A stretch of DNA of 64,000 nt from Alitta virens (GCA_932294295.1 OW028585.1:19475912-19539911); one strand, 5' to 3'; shown: positions 25,100 through 39,060, counted from the stretch's first letter. The notes: generated from the sequence alone by a model not told the origin. Program-made: numbers and translations.

Positions 25100-28000
25100 T
25101 AAATATAATTAGATAGAACCTAATCAACAGAACTTTATACTAGTGTTATGTTTGTATTTAATACTTTTAATATTACATACTATTGTTAGTATGGTTAGAG
25201 TTTATTTCTAAGCTTACAAATACACAATGTAATTAAATACACTAGGTAATTCTCAATCCACATATGGACCTCATCTGTTATGAATAGGACAGGCCTTACC
25301 ATCTGCCTATATTATCTAAGGATTACAATAGACCACTCTACTTGTACAATTAGATTAAGTAGCCAACAGCTGGATAACCAGCCTCTGTATTGATCCATTG
25401 ATCCCTTGGATCCCTTAGATCTCAGCCATAGTGCTGTAGCCACCTAGTGGCCATCTCTGGCCTACCTCTTATGTAAGAGTAAGCCAAGAGTATATAATAG
25501 AGGTGAACACCACTGAACTTGATCTGTCATTCTGAACTTCATCCTTCATCATCACTTTATGTTTCATCATATAAAGCCTCTCAACTCTACATCAGACTTT
25601 GTCATCCATATTATATGGTTGGAGAATCCGGGCTACTGGTCTGAAGCTTAAGATTTATTTGCAGAGAAAATCGACCAATTATGAAAATATTTGGAATGTG
25701 GTAGATCATGGATTTTGATCAAATTATCAGAATGTGTAGTTTTATGGTGTACCAAACACTATGACTCGCAAGCAGTTGCCATGGTAGCCACATTTAAATA
25801 TTTTGCATAAATTGTTTTTAATCTGAAATAGTAAACTTCACAGTTGAATTCATATTTCTGATGGAGATGCTTTCTAAGACTTTCTAGTCATATCACCAGG
25901 TGAGATAACATCTCAATTTTCAATTTCTATAATAAAACCATGAGCTATATAATTAAATATTTAACATTGAAAATATAGGAAATTGCTGCGCAGTTTCGGG
26001 CGTCTTGCAACTTTAAAATTCTGAAGATAGCTAAGACTTCCTCGGTTCAGCTCTGCGACTGCCTTCGATTAAAACAAAGAATTGAGAGCGGTGGTTTCAC
26101 TATTGATTTATTTTTATATGAAAACTATGTCTGGTTATTTTTACATGACATCTAAATAAGTAAAACTAGCATGCCTGTAGGGAACTGCGAAGGTGAATCA
26201 ATGACTAATATAGGTCTATATATATAATATATATCAACTGAAGGCATAGATCATGAAATAGCGCAAGTGAACATAGTAGTAAAACAATGGAAAACCTCTG
26301 TAGAAAGGTATAGACGAACAAAGAAGTCCTCGAAAATAAAACAAAGTATTCAAAATAGGGTACAATTTCCAGGGAAAATTCCCAGTGCAATGCACTTTTA
26401 GTCATTACAACAATAATAATAGGCATCACATACAGAGTAGTATTTGAGAAAAAAAAAGTGGCAGGCGCTGCTGTAAGGTATCAGGTCCGAACACCGAAAC
26501 CTTTTGATTATTCTAAGTCCAATTCCCTAAACGTACGAAAAGTGTCCGAAATGTCCGAAAAAAAATTGTTTTCCTGTTAAAAATTCATTAAATAAATTTC
26601 TTTTACATACAAGTTCTGTCTGTAGTTTATTATGAGATTTGATGAGCAAGACCTTGTTTTAGTGATTTTAATTAAATTTAAATGAACCTGCTGACTGGCC
26701 AGCACCCCCCGCCATCCGTACCCCTGTCGATCTAGTTAACATTTCTTGACAATTGAGACAGATTCTGAATGCTCAGAATCTGAGGAATTGGTCCTGAGTA
26801 GTTGAATACCTAGTTATATAAATTTGGTGTTCATTTCACTAATAAACACCTGATAAATAATTATAACATAGTTTAAAGAAAATATTGCCTTAAATCAAAT
26901 GCTAATTAATGAAATATAATCCCCATCAATTGAATATAACGGGTGGAAATATACAATTGTGGTGGATTAGGGAATTAGGGAATAAATAAAAACACTCCTG
27001 ATTGCAATTAATAAAACGGTTTTGTGTTATTCTAAATGTGCAATATGATTGGTCACTCCCTGGAATTTTATTGCAATTTAGTAAATAATTGTAAGTAGGC
27101 CTAGATATCTACATATAAAGAGACCATGATGGATCCACAGCTAAATATGTAAAAATGTATTTAAGAATTGGAAATTATATTTACTTCAAGTAAAATATTT
27201 TTTATTTCCATCGTCAAAATTGACACTTTTCGGATGTTTCAGAAATCGGGCATTTCGGTTTTCCCTTCAAATGTTCAATATTTCTCTGTATTTTTTTTTT
27301 GGTATTTTTGGAGCTCCATAACAACCATAAGGACTGGTTTCTAAAATGTTATATTGATATATAGGAGAGGTACAATAACGATTTTATGAAGGTTTCATAA
27401 TTTACGTAGATACTAAATGTAAAGCTCAAAAGAGTGTATAATAATAAATATAACTTAGAAGATATAAATAGACCAAAAAAAAAAAAAAAGTTACTGAAGA
27501 TTTTATAAGCACTATCGGATGAAACGTAATATCATTGATGGAAATTTGCTGACATGTCAAATTCGACCCGTGGGTCAATTTTTAAAACAACTTATATCAA
27601 AGGCAGACATAATGATGAGATGATACGAGATAATACAGCGTAATAAGGCTTCTGATATATGTTGAAAATATCATTATACTTACCTTAGAATACTTCTTTT
27701 GTTTTCAATAAATTGTCAAGACAGATGTGCTATATTGCAACTGAGGCACAAACGCCTTGCTACGGTTGCTATGGACGCGATGGTAGACGATAGCGCCCCT
27801 GGGGAGCGTCCCGAAAAATCAAAAGTTCCATATTTTTTTGTAGAACTATGGGATTTTTGCTTGTTTTTACTGTGTTTGAGGTATTTCCTCATTGTTATTG
27901 GAAATAGTTGTACAATAGATCTAAATGTCCGTAATAAATCTTCAGCTCAGATTTTTAAAATTTTCCAGCCCTTGATAAATTTCCATAGGCCCTATATATA

Positions 28001-28250
28001 TATATATCTAAAATGTCATTTATCTTTTCTAATGTATAGGCACTATAGCCTATGACGATGTCATGTATTTAGTGAGATATGTAGGGCCTACCTCATAGCG
28101 CTACAATTCTTTATCTCTAAACAGATAAAGCTAAGCTTGACGACATAGGTTCTATCTGTGCTAAAAACTTTGGAGGCCAATTGTTCTCAGTTGATATATA
28201 TATGGCAAATTTATGATAAACCCATATTAAAACAGAGCACAACACAGTAA
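25100..28250. other. no gene seen; possible solo LTR near 25146-25625
   Basis: 25146-25625 has some LTR-like marks: TGTTATG at the left, a TATA-like TATATAATAGAG at about 25493 and a downstream ATAAAG. No second copy or coding was found, so this is weak. The rest is AT-rich. A 118-codon frame at 27699-28055 has no exon-like edges. Confidence 0.3.
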
Positions 28251-28263
28251 ACACACTTTGCAA

Positions 28264-28269
28264 TTTATT
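28264..28269 (-). terminator. polyadenylation signal of the receptor guanylyl cyclase gene
   Basis: TTTATT on the plus strand, which is AATAAA on the minus strand, 241 bases beyond the stop codon. Confidence 0.5.
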
Positions 28270-28509
28270 TCAGAGATGATATTATACTTGGTTTTAACTA
28301 CGCTAGTACATTATGCATCTTGTACAGACTATAGTGAAAATATGGCTTAAATTTATGATACTTATTATCATATAACCTACCTATTGTCACAGAAGCATAT
28401 ATATAGCCAATATGACAGATCAAATAGAACCCCATTCAACATTTCTGTCAAATCGACCAATATCAAGATTACTTCCATTATGACCATGTTATTGACCACC
28501 AGAGGGATC

Positions 28510-31500
28510 TTAATTGCTGGAATCCATCTTGCCATTAAGCCAGTAAGTGGTGGTATCTCCCAACCCTTTAATGACCACGTTTCCTCTCTTTTCAATGACA
28601 AATCTTTCCGTTTTGTCCAATAACTGCTTAGTCGCAGCAGTGATGTGAATGCGCATGCTGTCTCCAGCGGCCTCCATGTTGGACGCTATGTCTACAGCTT
28701 CTCCGAACAGAAGATATCGTGGCATTTTTGTACCAGCAATCCCGGCGACGCAAGCCCCAGTGTGGACTCCGATTCTCATTTTCAGAGATGTGCCTGGCAT
28801 GTGGGGCACCGGACAATCCTGGACATGGTCAACAAGTTCCAGAGCCATGTTGCATATCTCGACAGCATGGCGGTCGCCATTTCTTGTAGGAACGCCACTC
28901 GCGACATAGTAGGCATCGCCAATTGTTGCCACTTTGTAGACATCATACATGGACGCAATGTCGTCAAATAGGGTGTACATGAAGTTCAACATCTTCACAA
29001 CATCTATAGGAGTTCCAGCAGCGGATATGCTAGTAAATGACACAATATCGGAGAAGAATATAGTGACGCTTTCAAAACTTTCAGGTGCAACAGGAACTCC
29101 ATTCTGCAGCCTTTCTGCTACAGATTTAGGAAGTAAATCTTGCAACAAAATTTCCATCTTTACTTTCTCCCCCTCTAGTTCCTTGGATCTGTAAATGAAC
29201 CATATTTTGTATTACAAAGCATGAATTTGGATTATTTCCATAGAAATTGATCATGCTGATAACTTGTCCGCCAAGTGTGTATCCCAACACTCTCAACAAA
29301 ATCGAGTTCATCCATTATCTTTACAAGTTGAGTAGAACCCATGTCAAAAATCAAAGGAATACAGTTCGACCCCTATTGAAATATTAAAGAGAATGGTTTA
29401 ACCCCAAACCTTTCATCAACAATCTCTTCCAAGTGTTTAGTGTGATATTCCAGCCGGTTGATCATACTGTCAATTAGACTCAGTTCCTTTCCACCACTAA
29501 TCTCACAAATCAAGGCCAGAATTCTGGTAAACGAGGGCCTCTTTTTTTCATCGTCATTCCAACATCGCGTCATCAGATCTTTCCATTCTCCACTACATTT
29601 CTCTGAAGAAAAGTTGAGATGAGTTAAGAATGAGATATTAAATCGGGGAAGTAAACTGTAACCTTAAAGCTGCATTGTCAGTCGGTTTTTGTACCACCTA
29701 AAAAGCTATCCAAATAAAATAAAATGCTCTATGATGAATTAGACTAAAATTGTCTAGATTGAACTAAATTATGAAATATCACAGGTATCTATTCGATCGG
29801 CTTTGTTTACATTTTAGCTAATTATGCATAGGAACATACTGGAGAGCGTCTCCGATTCGCAACATCAGAGTCATTTTATAAAAATATTAAATCGGATTGT
29901 TTCAATTCACACCATAAACGAACTAAAAATAAATTTTTGTACACTCAAATTCCCATCTCACCAATATAACTACAACTATGGTTTGAGTACTTCAATATTT
30001 GACTTGTGCCTAATAAGCAAGTTATTTTTCAACTTTATTTTTGACGAACACAGGTTTGATTGCAATTTATTATGTTTGTGTAGTGCTGAGCAGTACGGTA
30101 TGACACTTGGTGGCTATGGCCCTATACCAGTTGGAAACAACATTCATTAACTACATTAATAATATACCTCTAATTTATAAATAATTCACAACATACCCAG
30201 GTCAAGCAAAGGTCGGTAAGGCGGTTCTTGCCTTTCTTTCACCTTTCGCACAATCTCTTCTGTCGACAAGGGAGGGTCGTTGTCAGCATAGGGCTCATCC
30301 TGCAAGATCACTTCTTGAGCAATTATTCCGAATGAATACACATCACCTTTTTGGGTGCCCGGAGACACATTCTGGGGATTGTGAAGCATTTCCGGGGCTG
30401 TCCACAGTAACTGGCACGCGGTTCTAGCAGTGTTTCCCGAAGCCTGGTCTTTAATGCAATGGAGGCCATAATCTGTTATCTTGCATGACCAGCGACTGGT
30501 AACCACGCAGTTGGAGCTGGTAAGGTGGCCATGGGAACCTGTTAAATTAACAAAAAAATGAAAAAAGTGCAGTATAGCGGACCCACATTTATGATCATAT
30601 TTAGAGAGCCTCGTTGCTATGTTTATGACATCAAAATTGAATTCAATGTATGACATCACAAACTAGTGACGGCGGTTTTCATGTTCACAGTAAAAGTGAA
30701 GATTATTTTATATTTTTCTTGGCGGCTACCACCTCCAAAACCCCGCTACTCTATACCAAATGTTGTGCTGGAACTCAAAATTAGATAATTAATGAAATTT
30801 CATTTTTCATGGACGCCAAATATTGGCATAAATTTTGGTCTGCTATACTGCACTAAACCCCCAAAAAAGTATGAGTAATATGCATAATTATAATAGCTTT
30901 ATGCATTACATCGCATGGCATGGTCTGAACTAGCTTGAGAAACTCTGACTGACCACACGCCGCTGTCTGCTCTTATTCATATTGTGACGTTTATAGTGAG
31001 CCGCCATATCAGACAATAAATAAGGGCTAAGTGAACATCAGATTTCTCGGGCTAGGTCTGAACGTGTTATTGGTCTGGGTGGTCTTTCTAACACATCATA
31101 CCACAGCATCCCATTCTTATGTCAACCATTGATTGAACAGTGATTTATAACTTAGAAAATGAAATATAAATATAATTCACTCACCAAGAGGTGTGCTGTG
31201 CAAATACTTCATACCCTGAACTACATCAGTCAGAAGAGAAAGTTTGAAGTCCCAAGTTAACTTGATGGGATTGTCTTGTAGGACATCGTAAAGACTCCCT
31301 CGAGTAGCGTATGTCATCAAGATACACGCATGAGGCTGCTCGAGACACACTCCAACAAAAGCATTTACATTTTCATGTTTAATATCTTTCATGGTCTTCA
31401 GTTGGAGGAGCAAGTTTCGGTTGACAGTGAACACCGATCCATTTCCGAGTTTCTTGATCGCGACTTTGATGTTCCTCACTTTACCGGTGTTGATAAATAC

Positions 31501-34500
31501 CTGCAAATATTTTATATTGTACCATTATTATGCAAACAAAATCATAGAAAACAAGGAAACATTTACAAAGCAACAGTGTTGGCCCAGCCCCTAGCTCCAG
31601 CTTACTTACAAGGTAAAACATATCACAATCATACAAATTTACGAAACATGTTCACTATTGGCTTTCTCATACAGATGTGTGTGTGTGTGTGATTAAGGCT
31701 TTACATCCTGTATTTCTGCACCAGTTGGGCTAATTAGGACAGGCAGAGACCATGGCAATGAGACGAAGGAGGAAACAGCCATCCAACTCAGGCTCGACCA
31801 GGAACCGAACACGGGACCAAGCGGTTGGAAGCCCAGAGCGCTACCTCTGAGCTAGGCCTGCGATGTGTCCAATTTGAATTAGTAAGAGTAAAATATTACA
31901 AAAGGTAAAATATTAAAAGATAAAAATAAGTTTCTACTTCATATTGTTCTAAATATATAATAAAATGTTTATGAATTTATGACATTTAGAATATGCTACC
32001 CATATAGCATTCCAAATTGGGCCAGTGAAGTTTCTTGACGTCGCTGACATTGCGCCGACGTCGATATGATTTGGAATGCTATCTGGATAGTGAATATCTA
32101 ATTGTTTTACTTTTTACTCGATCTCTCTTACCCCATGTATTGATGAATTTTCTGTAGATTGGGATTTAATTGTTGCAAGACTTGATCCAGGCACGGTCAG
32201 TTCAATCTCTCTCCAAGGGACGCACAAGAACATGGCATCTTTTAACTCACGTTCAAATCTAGTAATTGACAAAGAAGAAAAAGGATAAAAACAAGATAGT
32301 ATCTGATATCCTATAGAAAAAATCAGCAAAAATTTCCAGATATAAACGAATAATTTACATAGTGTTCTCAATCAGATCCTAGTTTTGTAGATAAAAAAGT
32401 TGAGATTATTTTAGTGTGCTTGCCTCAACTCATGTGAATACTCATGTAAAAGTGGCTACTTAATAGCAGAAATACTATCTTATAAGAGGCGTCTCCTTCA
32501 CTTCATTACAAACTGTGCCAGAATTTCTTAATTGCTGTAAATTGTGCAAAATTAACTTATCCGAGTCTGAGTCTTGACAAAAATGGCAATAATGGCTGTA
32601 GGTGGTCAAACAATTATGGCACTTACTTACCCAACATAATACGTGTGTTAGTTTTCATTCATTCAGTCTTACCTCATTTTGTGAAATCCAATTGCAATTG
32701 CCAACAAAATTGACAAAAGCACCAAGAAAATAGTACCAGGTATGATTGCAGTCATCTTATTCTGACCTTTTTCGGGACAAAGTTCACCGTTCCAACCGCA
32801 TGGTGGAGAATCCGAAGGAGTGGACGCCATTTTTCCCGGCCATAAAAGTCCCGTCCAGTCTGTTGGATCATACGCCTTGTAAAGTTGCCGAATTCTGTGT
32901 TCATGGGACACCCACTCTAGCAATGGCACAAGTGTTTGATTCTGAATCATGCCAATTATGTAGTTTGGTTTTCCATCACCCTTGTAATCAACCTCCACCG
33001 GTCCCATCATCCCATCGAAAGTACTGTTGAAGATGTTTTCTGTCACTCTGATTCCATCGCGCAGACTGTATCCTTCTTCTAGCGTCTTGTTGACAGCAAG
33101 AGCCCATAGCAAGACCACATCATACAACATTCCTGAAACACCAAATTATTTTGCAATGCTACTGGACCTCGCCTAGAAGCTACCCTGCGAGTGTTTATGT
33201 GTGGGTGGGTGGTTGGATTAGGGCTTTACATTGGCTAATTAGGACAGGCAGGGACCATGGTAATGAGATGAAGGATGAAACAGCCTTCGAAATTTGGCTA
33301 GAACAAGAATTGAACCCGGGACCAAGTGGTCAGAAGCCCACTGCACTACCACTGAGCTAGGCCCCCATCCTGCACATTAATGTGTATCAAGCCAATCTAG
33401 TAAGCGTCTTTATGGAATTTGTCACTATTAAGTTCGAAGGATGCTCATGATTTTCAGCTAAAGGCATTGAATTTTACATTAATTCATCTATGTCATGTTG
33501 TTTACTGTCATATATTTTTATCTATGTTGAATTTTCAAGTTTTCAGTTTATCAAATGTTGTACTGATCTTTTACATCTGCAAAATAAAATACATTTGAAT
33601 GTCAATACTTCTGGTTTTGATAGATATTTATTTTTTTGGAGTCTACTCCTTGATATACATTTACCCTAAAGGTGGTCTTTTGTGTGATACTGATAATTTA
33701 AAAGTGTGTATTTATGTTCCTGTTCAATACAGTGGTGGGGTTGGTGGTGGATTAGGGCTTTACGTCCTGTATTTCTGCACCTGATGGGCTAATTAGGACA
33801 GGTAGGGACCATGGCAACGAGACGAAGGATGAAACAGCCATCCAACATAGGCTCGACCAGGAATTGAACCCGGGACCCAGTGGTTGGAAGCCCAGCATGC
33901 TATTTTATGTTTACTTGTACTCACTAATATTGCTTACCTGCATATGCTGATGATGCATTTAACGATGAGGTATCGGTTAATCTAGGCATACTGTGGAATG
34001 CGGGGTCTTCGAAACCTTCAATGATCTCTTCTGCGAAGTGGTGCCATGAATTAGAAGTAATTGTTGACACAGCTGTAACCAAAGTACCCTCTGCTTCCGG
34101 AGTGTACGTATTGTAGTTCTCACTTGTTACAAAAACGTATCCGCCTTCGAGCATTCCTGCATCTTGAGCAGCCAGTAAAAACTGAGCATAATCATTCGCA
34201 TAGAGGAAAGTGATGATAATTCTGACTTCATCCTTCAAGGTTTTCAGTACGTTTCTCAAATAAGACAATGCAACAGGGTTTGTTTTATTTGCACTGACAG
34301 TAGGAGGCGTCTTGTAGTAGAAAGTCCGAATGCCATGTTTTTTGAGGTGTGTCAAAAGTGCTTCAGATAGCAGTCGATTGACTTCCTCAGGGTCAGACAA
34401 TAATCCAACTCTGTTCCATCCAAACGTGTGAATCAGCTCCAAGTACATCGTAAGTAGAAATAAGCCTGATCCCGAAACTCGACTGAAGGTTCGATGGGTA

Positions 34501-34922
34501 TACTTATCTGACAAAGAATTCGCAGTACAACCCCAGGATACCATTGGAATATTCCAGGAACTTGCTAATAGCGAGACAGGGTTACAAATAATACTACACG
34601 CATCTCCAATAATTACATCCAGATCACCATGTTGTTGCCATATATCGACAGCCGCAGTCATACCTTTCACAGCATCACACTCAGTGTTCCTCCAATATAA
34701 TTTGATGTCATACCCAGGCAATAGACCTAGTTCTTTTACTGCATTTAACGCAGGTATTATCGCAGGTCCCATTGCCATGCCTATTGGCCAGCGACCAGTC
34801 CAGGGTATTAGGTACGCCATGACGATTTCATTCTTTTTCTCAGTCGTTCGATTGCTGCATTCAACTTGCCCAGTCATTAATAAAATAACAGTAAATGAAA
34901 ACTTCATAGTCAACACATACAT
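28510..34922 (-). CDS. membrane receptor guanylyl cyclase (natriuretic-peptide-receptor type), cyclase site degenerate
   Basis: Seven coding exons in transcript order: 34922-33938, 33132-32673, 32258-32132, 31500-31185, 30538-30197, 29602-29410 and 29188-28510. Phases match throughout and give 1033 residues, close to vertebrate GC-A. An in-frame TAG lies upstream of the ATG; a second Met at 34907 starts the better signal peptide (MKFSFTVILLMTGQVECS). Order: signal peptide; ANF-receptor-type ligand domain to about 450; one membrane helix at about 456-478 (IPGTIFLVLLSILLAIAIGF); kinase-homology domain at about 520-780 with VAIKKLG, HGHLTSSN in place of a catalytic HRD, and DYG, as usual for this family; dimerisation helix (HLEEIVDER); cyclase domain to the C-terminus. 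Both metal-binding Asp are kept (FFSDIV, TIGDAY). The guanine-selecting Glu is Ala (KVATIGDAY), the paired Cys is Leu (RYLLFG), and the transition-state Asn and Arg are Asp and Asn (VDIASNME). It may bind its ligand without making cGMP. Confidence 0.93.
30561..30860. mobile_element. inverted-repeat element family A, copy 7, reverse orientation
   Basis: It lies in the intron between exons 4 and 5 of the receptor cyclase. Its left edge is about 20 bases from the acceptor of exon 5 and carries an open frame that falsely extends that exon. Confidence 0.8.
31681..31862 (-). mobile_element. tRNA-derived SINE (main family, TG-tailed type) in cyclase intron 3
   Basis: Starts with a (TG)n run and ends GAGCTAGGCC. 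A short GATGTGT repeat on both sides is a possible target duplication. Confidence 0.8.
32004..32082. repeat. 79-base fold-back with perfect 14-base arms
   Basis: ATAGCATTCCAAAT at 32004-32017 and its exact reverse complement at 32069-32082. It lies in an intron of the receptor cyclase; the RNA could form a hairpin. Confidence 0.7.
33190..33366 (-). mobile_element. tRNA-derived SINE (main family), internally deleted, in cyclase intron 1
   Basis: The tail and head are present, but the block between CTTTACAT and GGCTAATTAGG is missing. Confidence 0.75.
33733..33902 (-). mobile_element. tRNA-derived SINE (main family), head truncated, in cyclase intron 1
   Basis: It stops within the tRNA-like head (CCCAGCATGCTA), about 35 bases from the donor site of exon 1 at 33938/33937. 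Confidence 0.8.
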
Positions 34923-35059
34923 TGCTCGCAAATTGATACCCAGGAGAGGTCGTTGCTACATGCTGAATACCACTCTGTACCACTTCGCTTTGAAACTTAG
35001 CAAAGAGATTTTCTTCGGCTGATGCTTCTAACAGTTTGTCCACGAATAAATACCTTTAC

Positions 35060-37970
35060 CACCAACAACCGTCTTCACACAACTACATCAAACATCATCT
35101 CTGGAACTTTAGAAATTCTCAAAGACCAACAAATGTCTCAAACATTTCCAATAGTTTAAGGGCATCATGTGGATTGAGCGTAGACATCTAAATGAGTCTA
35201 TTTCCATGCTGAAAACAACATCCTATGCATAAAACATTCATATGTAAGCAAACTGCCATTTATTTGAGAGGAATAAATAAAGGATGCGGTTTACATCAGG
35301 CACACTTAAGCAGCTTTCATCATGTCTACTGAATGAGGCCAAGTAATTACAGAGGAGCATTTCGAGATGAATTAAAAGAGAAATCAAACTCTTTAATGGT
35401 GTTGACAATAAACAACACATCCATTTTAATGAGCTCTCTGCTTTTAAGAGTATTCTCAATTGACGCCAATAGAAACACATTCCACAAGTTGTTTTTCCAA
35501 AATGCACCAAGTGGATTTTCTGAACGTATTGAACATATTGGATTTGCTGAACATATTACAACCTCTGCATTTAAGACTACCTCATATTGTGACGACCGAG
35601 TTTTGGAAGTTTATTCTTGCATTATATCAGTTATATTTTACCGCCTAGACTCACTGTACTCATTGTCTATGCTGAGGCAAGAAAAAGACCCCACCCATGG
35701 GGTAGATGTGTAACATGGTTCTAAACCTTATCATCTCATCATTACGTTTACCACATTAATATTTAGCTACCAAGCTCAATTATGGCAAGCAAGCTATGTA
35801 AACCTCATTAAGGCATACACTGTGCATTCTCACTAACAGTGAACTTATCATCAAATAGCTAGTATGGTTCACAGGGAGGTCCTCAAAAACATAATTATTG
35901 ACTTGCAGTGTGCTGACCTCTGTTGAATATAGTTAACTATGACTTGCAGTTGTTAGAAATATTTCAAATCACACCGTGGAAATGTAAAAGGCAATATTAG
36001 TCAAGTGCAGTGAATATACTTGACAATAGGGTATAGGGCAGTTGAAGTTAAGAATTTAAAAAATATATATAATCTATGCAGGAGAAAACTTCATATACAG
36101 AACATTATAAGTCCTAGACTCAATGTAATATTACTAAAATATACTGCCACAATGTTAGTGTCATGTTAAAATATTAACTTGTTATATATTTATATTCTCA
36201 CAATGTTGATAAATTATATCATACCATAAATATTAATTGGGTGTATAGAAATAAACTACAAGCTTGATCTAACAGTAAAGTTACATCACTCTAACAATAC
36301 TGCAAAGATGCAGTTTAACAGTGGACTTAATATTGAGGTACATTATAGTACACAATGTTAAGGTGCACCTTTATTATATACAAGTTAAGGTATTCCTTTG
36401 TATAGTAAAGAACAATGGTAAGCCTTAACTAGGCTTAAGGCTCTAGGCCTGCAGTATGTAATGGGCTACTGCCCAGACACACATGAATGAACATGAAGGA
36501 ACCTATACTAATACTACATTAGTCTAATAAAGATCTGAATGTTGTAAAGACATTTTTAATGTTTTTTTTTGAAGAATACAAAACAGCTGCAATGTTTTTG
36601 TGACATTTTGAAATACTTTATTTTTGGAGAATACATTTGAAATATTTTATTGATTGCAGCGTTTTAGTGGCAATGTGTTCCCCAATATTATAATAATATG
36701 AATCCTGTGCAAAATATTCTGGCCATCAATGCTAGGGACATTACTTGAAAGATTGTAGCAAGGGTCCACACTTTCATATGTTTGATTGTCACAATTTATT
36801 AGTGCTTACAGGTATGATAAACAATGACCTACTCATTGTGACTGTTTCATCGATATTTTCCCTTTTTTTTTTTATTTGTTTTCAGTGTAAACAAACCGTG
36901 TACTAGGAGCACTTTGACTTTATTCACGGCTATTGAACTCCTCTGAAACCTCATCGATCTTGGAAGACAAACAAGCCCGTAAGAAGTGACAACAAAAAGT
37001 TTGTTGCATCGCATTTAAAAGCCTTCTTTTGGCAAATCTATAGCTTAGAAAACTCTTCACAGGTGCTGAGTCGTTAACAGACACACCCCCATTTTATAAA
37101 CATTGGGTGTGTCTCTTGTGAGTCCATGGTCTTTTACATGTATGGTATGTTTATGCCCTGTATGTTAATATAAAAATACCATACAGTTTTTCCAACTAGA
37201 GAAAATGCTACGCAAATATATAAACCATATAATGTAGAAACAAGTATCAGGTTCAGCTACAGGTCTCTTTACTATTGGCTCTCTTCACACCAGTGCACAT
37301 ATACATGGCCTGTTTATATTGGCTTGTGCCTTGGGGTGGACAGTGGTCACTACCCCTTTTTCTGGTTCACTTAGCTTTGCTTAAGTTTAGACTTTAAATA
37401 CCTTAAAGCAGGCTTGCTAAAGTTCTTAGTAATACATAATATATAGGTATTTTGAAACATTAATACATTTTGACTATATGACACTTTTATTCGACAGCTT
37501 CATGTCATTCATGACATATGTGTCACAATGTAAACAGAAAATACAAAGTAAATGACATACAGTAAAAATTAAAGAATAGAAAAGTAGTAACTAAGACCAG
37601 GTTCCAGCTACAATAAAGATTTTTTACAATACAATAGCAACATAATAATATACATATATCAAAGATCAACTGAAAGAAAATGCTCAACAATACAGCATGT
37701 GAATATCATCTAATTTATCCAAGAACAGTGCATTTTACAGCAATTCCAGTTCATTTTTATATCTTTGATTTCATATTAAATTCCAATAAATGGCCCTTAC
37801 AAGTTAAATACAAACTTTTTCACAATCAAAGATTTGCTTCAGATTGATAAATGTCATTTCTTCACCACAAGCATGTCTTCTAATATATCTATTATATAAA
37901 CGTCAGTCGTAGCTGGTGAGTTTCAAGTTTGAGTTAGATTAAATTGTGTAATTGATTTATTTTATGCACT
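35060..37970. other. no gene seen
   Basis: AT-rich. It holds one fragment of the GAGGCAGGTAAAA family (35650-35755). Short frames have no splice or domain support. Any promoter or untranslated exon of the receptor cyclase should lie at its left edge. Confidence 0.4.
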
Positions 37971-38194
37971 GTTGTAAGGGTGGGGTGGGGGGGGGGGGGG
38001 GGCTTTGTCAGTGACAGCATGGCTGTCTTAGAAGGGCCCTCCTGATCTTGTATATTTTTAAATATTTCATCAAATAAATTTGTTCCGAGTTCTGAGTTCT
38101 GTCCAACACCAATTTGTTATGCAATTTGTAAGTATGCCATAAACAGGAGCGAGAAGCCAAATGATGTTTAGGTCATTTGTCTCTTTACTCACTT

Positions 38195-38195
38195 C

Positions 38196-38294
<99 letters not shown>

Positions 38295-38366
38295 AAGTAG
38301 TAGTAGTAGTAGCACTAGTAGTAATAGTAGTAGAAGTAGTAGAAGTAGTAGTAGTAGTATTTGTAA

Positions 38367-38414
<48 letters not shown>

Positions 38415-38610
38415 CAGTAGCAGTAGTAGTAGTAGTAGTAGTAATAGTAGAAGTAGTAGTAGCAGTAGTAGTAGTAGTAATAGTAGAAGTAGTAGTAGTA
38501 GTAGTAGTAATAGTAGAAGTAGTAGTAGCAGTAGTAGTTGTATAAGCAGTAGTAGTACCATATGTGGTAGTAGTAGAATTAGTAGCAGCATAGCAGTAGT
38601 AACGAAGCAA
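38195..38610. repeat. (AGT)n array, third block
   Basis: Same triplet and same strand orientation as the arrays at 19.7-22.9 kb, with AGC, AAG and AAT variants. Confidence 0.95.
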
Positions 38611-38812
38611 GATGATAATCGCTCTAGAGGTCCTCATACATTAACACAAAAAAAAAGTCAATATATTTACATATATTTATTTGATACATTTTGTAAGATA
38701 AATACACTGTTTAACAGTGACATAATAGAAATAAGCAATAATTAATATTTCATGTTGATTAAGGCAAACATTTCTGAACTGACACATATATGTACAATGC
38801 TTTAAAAGACAC

Positions 38813-39060
38813 TTGCATTAGAGCTGTGGCTACAAGTTTTCCGGTACTTTCAAATACTTCGATTTTGAACATATTTTTTTTGTTCATTGCACTTTTTGTT
38901 GAATTGTTTTCTCCATGGACTATATCTACTGTCCTGTTGCATTAGAGCTGTGGCTACAAGTTTTCCAGTAATTTCAAATACTTCGATTTTGAACATATTT
39001 TTTTTGTTCATTGCACTTTTTGTTGAATTGTTTTCTCCATGGACTATATCTACTGTCCTG
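38813..39060. repeat. 124-base tandem duplication
   Basis: Two nearly identical copies (from TTGCATTAGAGCTGTGGC to TATATCTACTGTCC) with starts at 38813 and 38937. Only a few substitutions separate them, so the event is recent. Confidence 0.9.

Noticed and set aside
25146..25625. Solo LTR
   Set aside because: TATA-like and polyadenylation-like words exist, but no matching second copy, target duplication or clear TG..CA ends could be fixed by eye. Kept only as a remark.
27699..28055. 118-codon plus-strand frame
   Set aside because: No domain, splice sites or codon pattern. It ends in AT-rich low-complexity sequence (YIYIYLK).
28645..29194. Plus-strand frames of 80-108 codons
   Set aside because: Antisense shadows of the guanylyl cyclase exon.
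30545..30659. N-terminal part of the 157-codon frame that includes kinase-homology exon 5
   Set aside because: It is family A transposable-element sequence upstream of the CAG acceptor at 30541-30539, not coding.
38070..38745. Poly-Leu, poly-Ser and poly-Thr frames
   Set aside because: Same triplet-repeat artefact at the third array.
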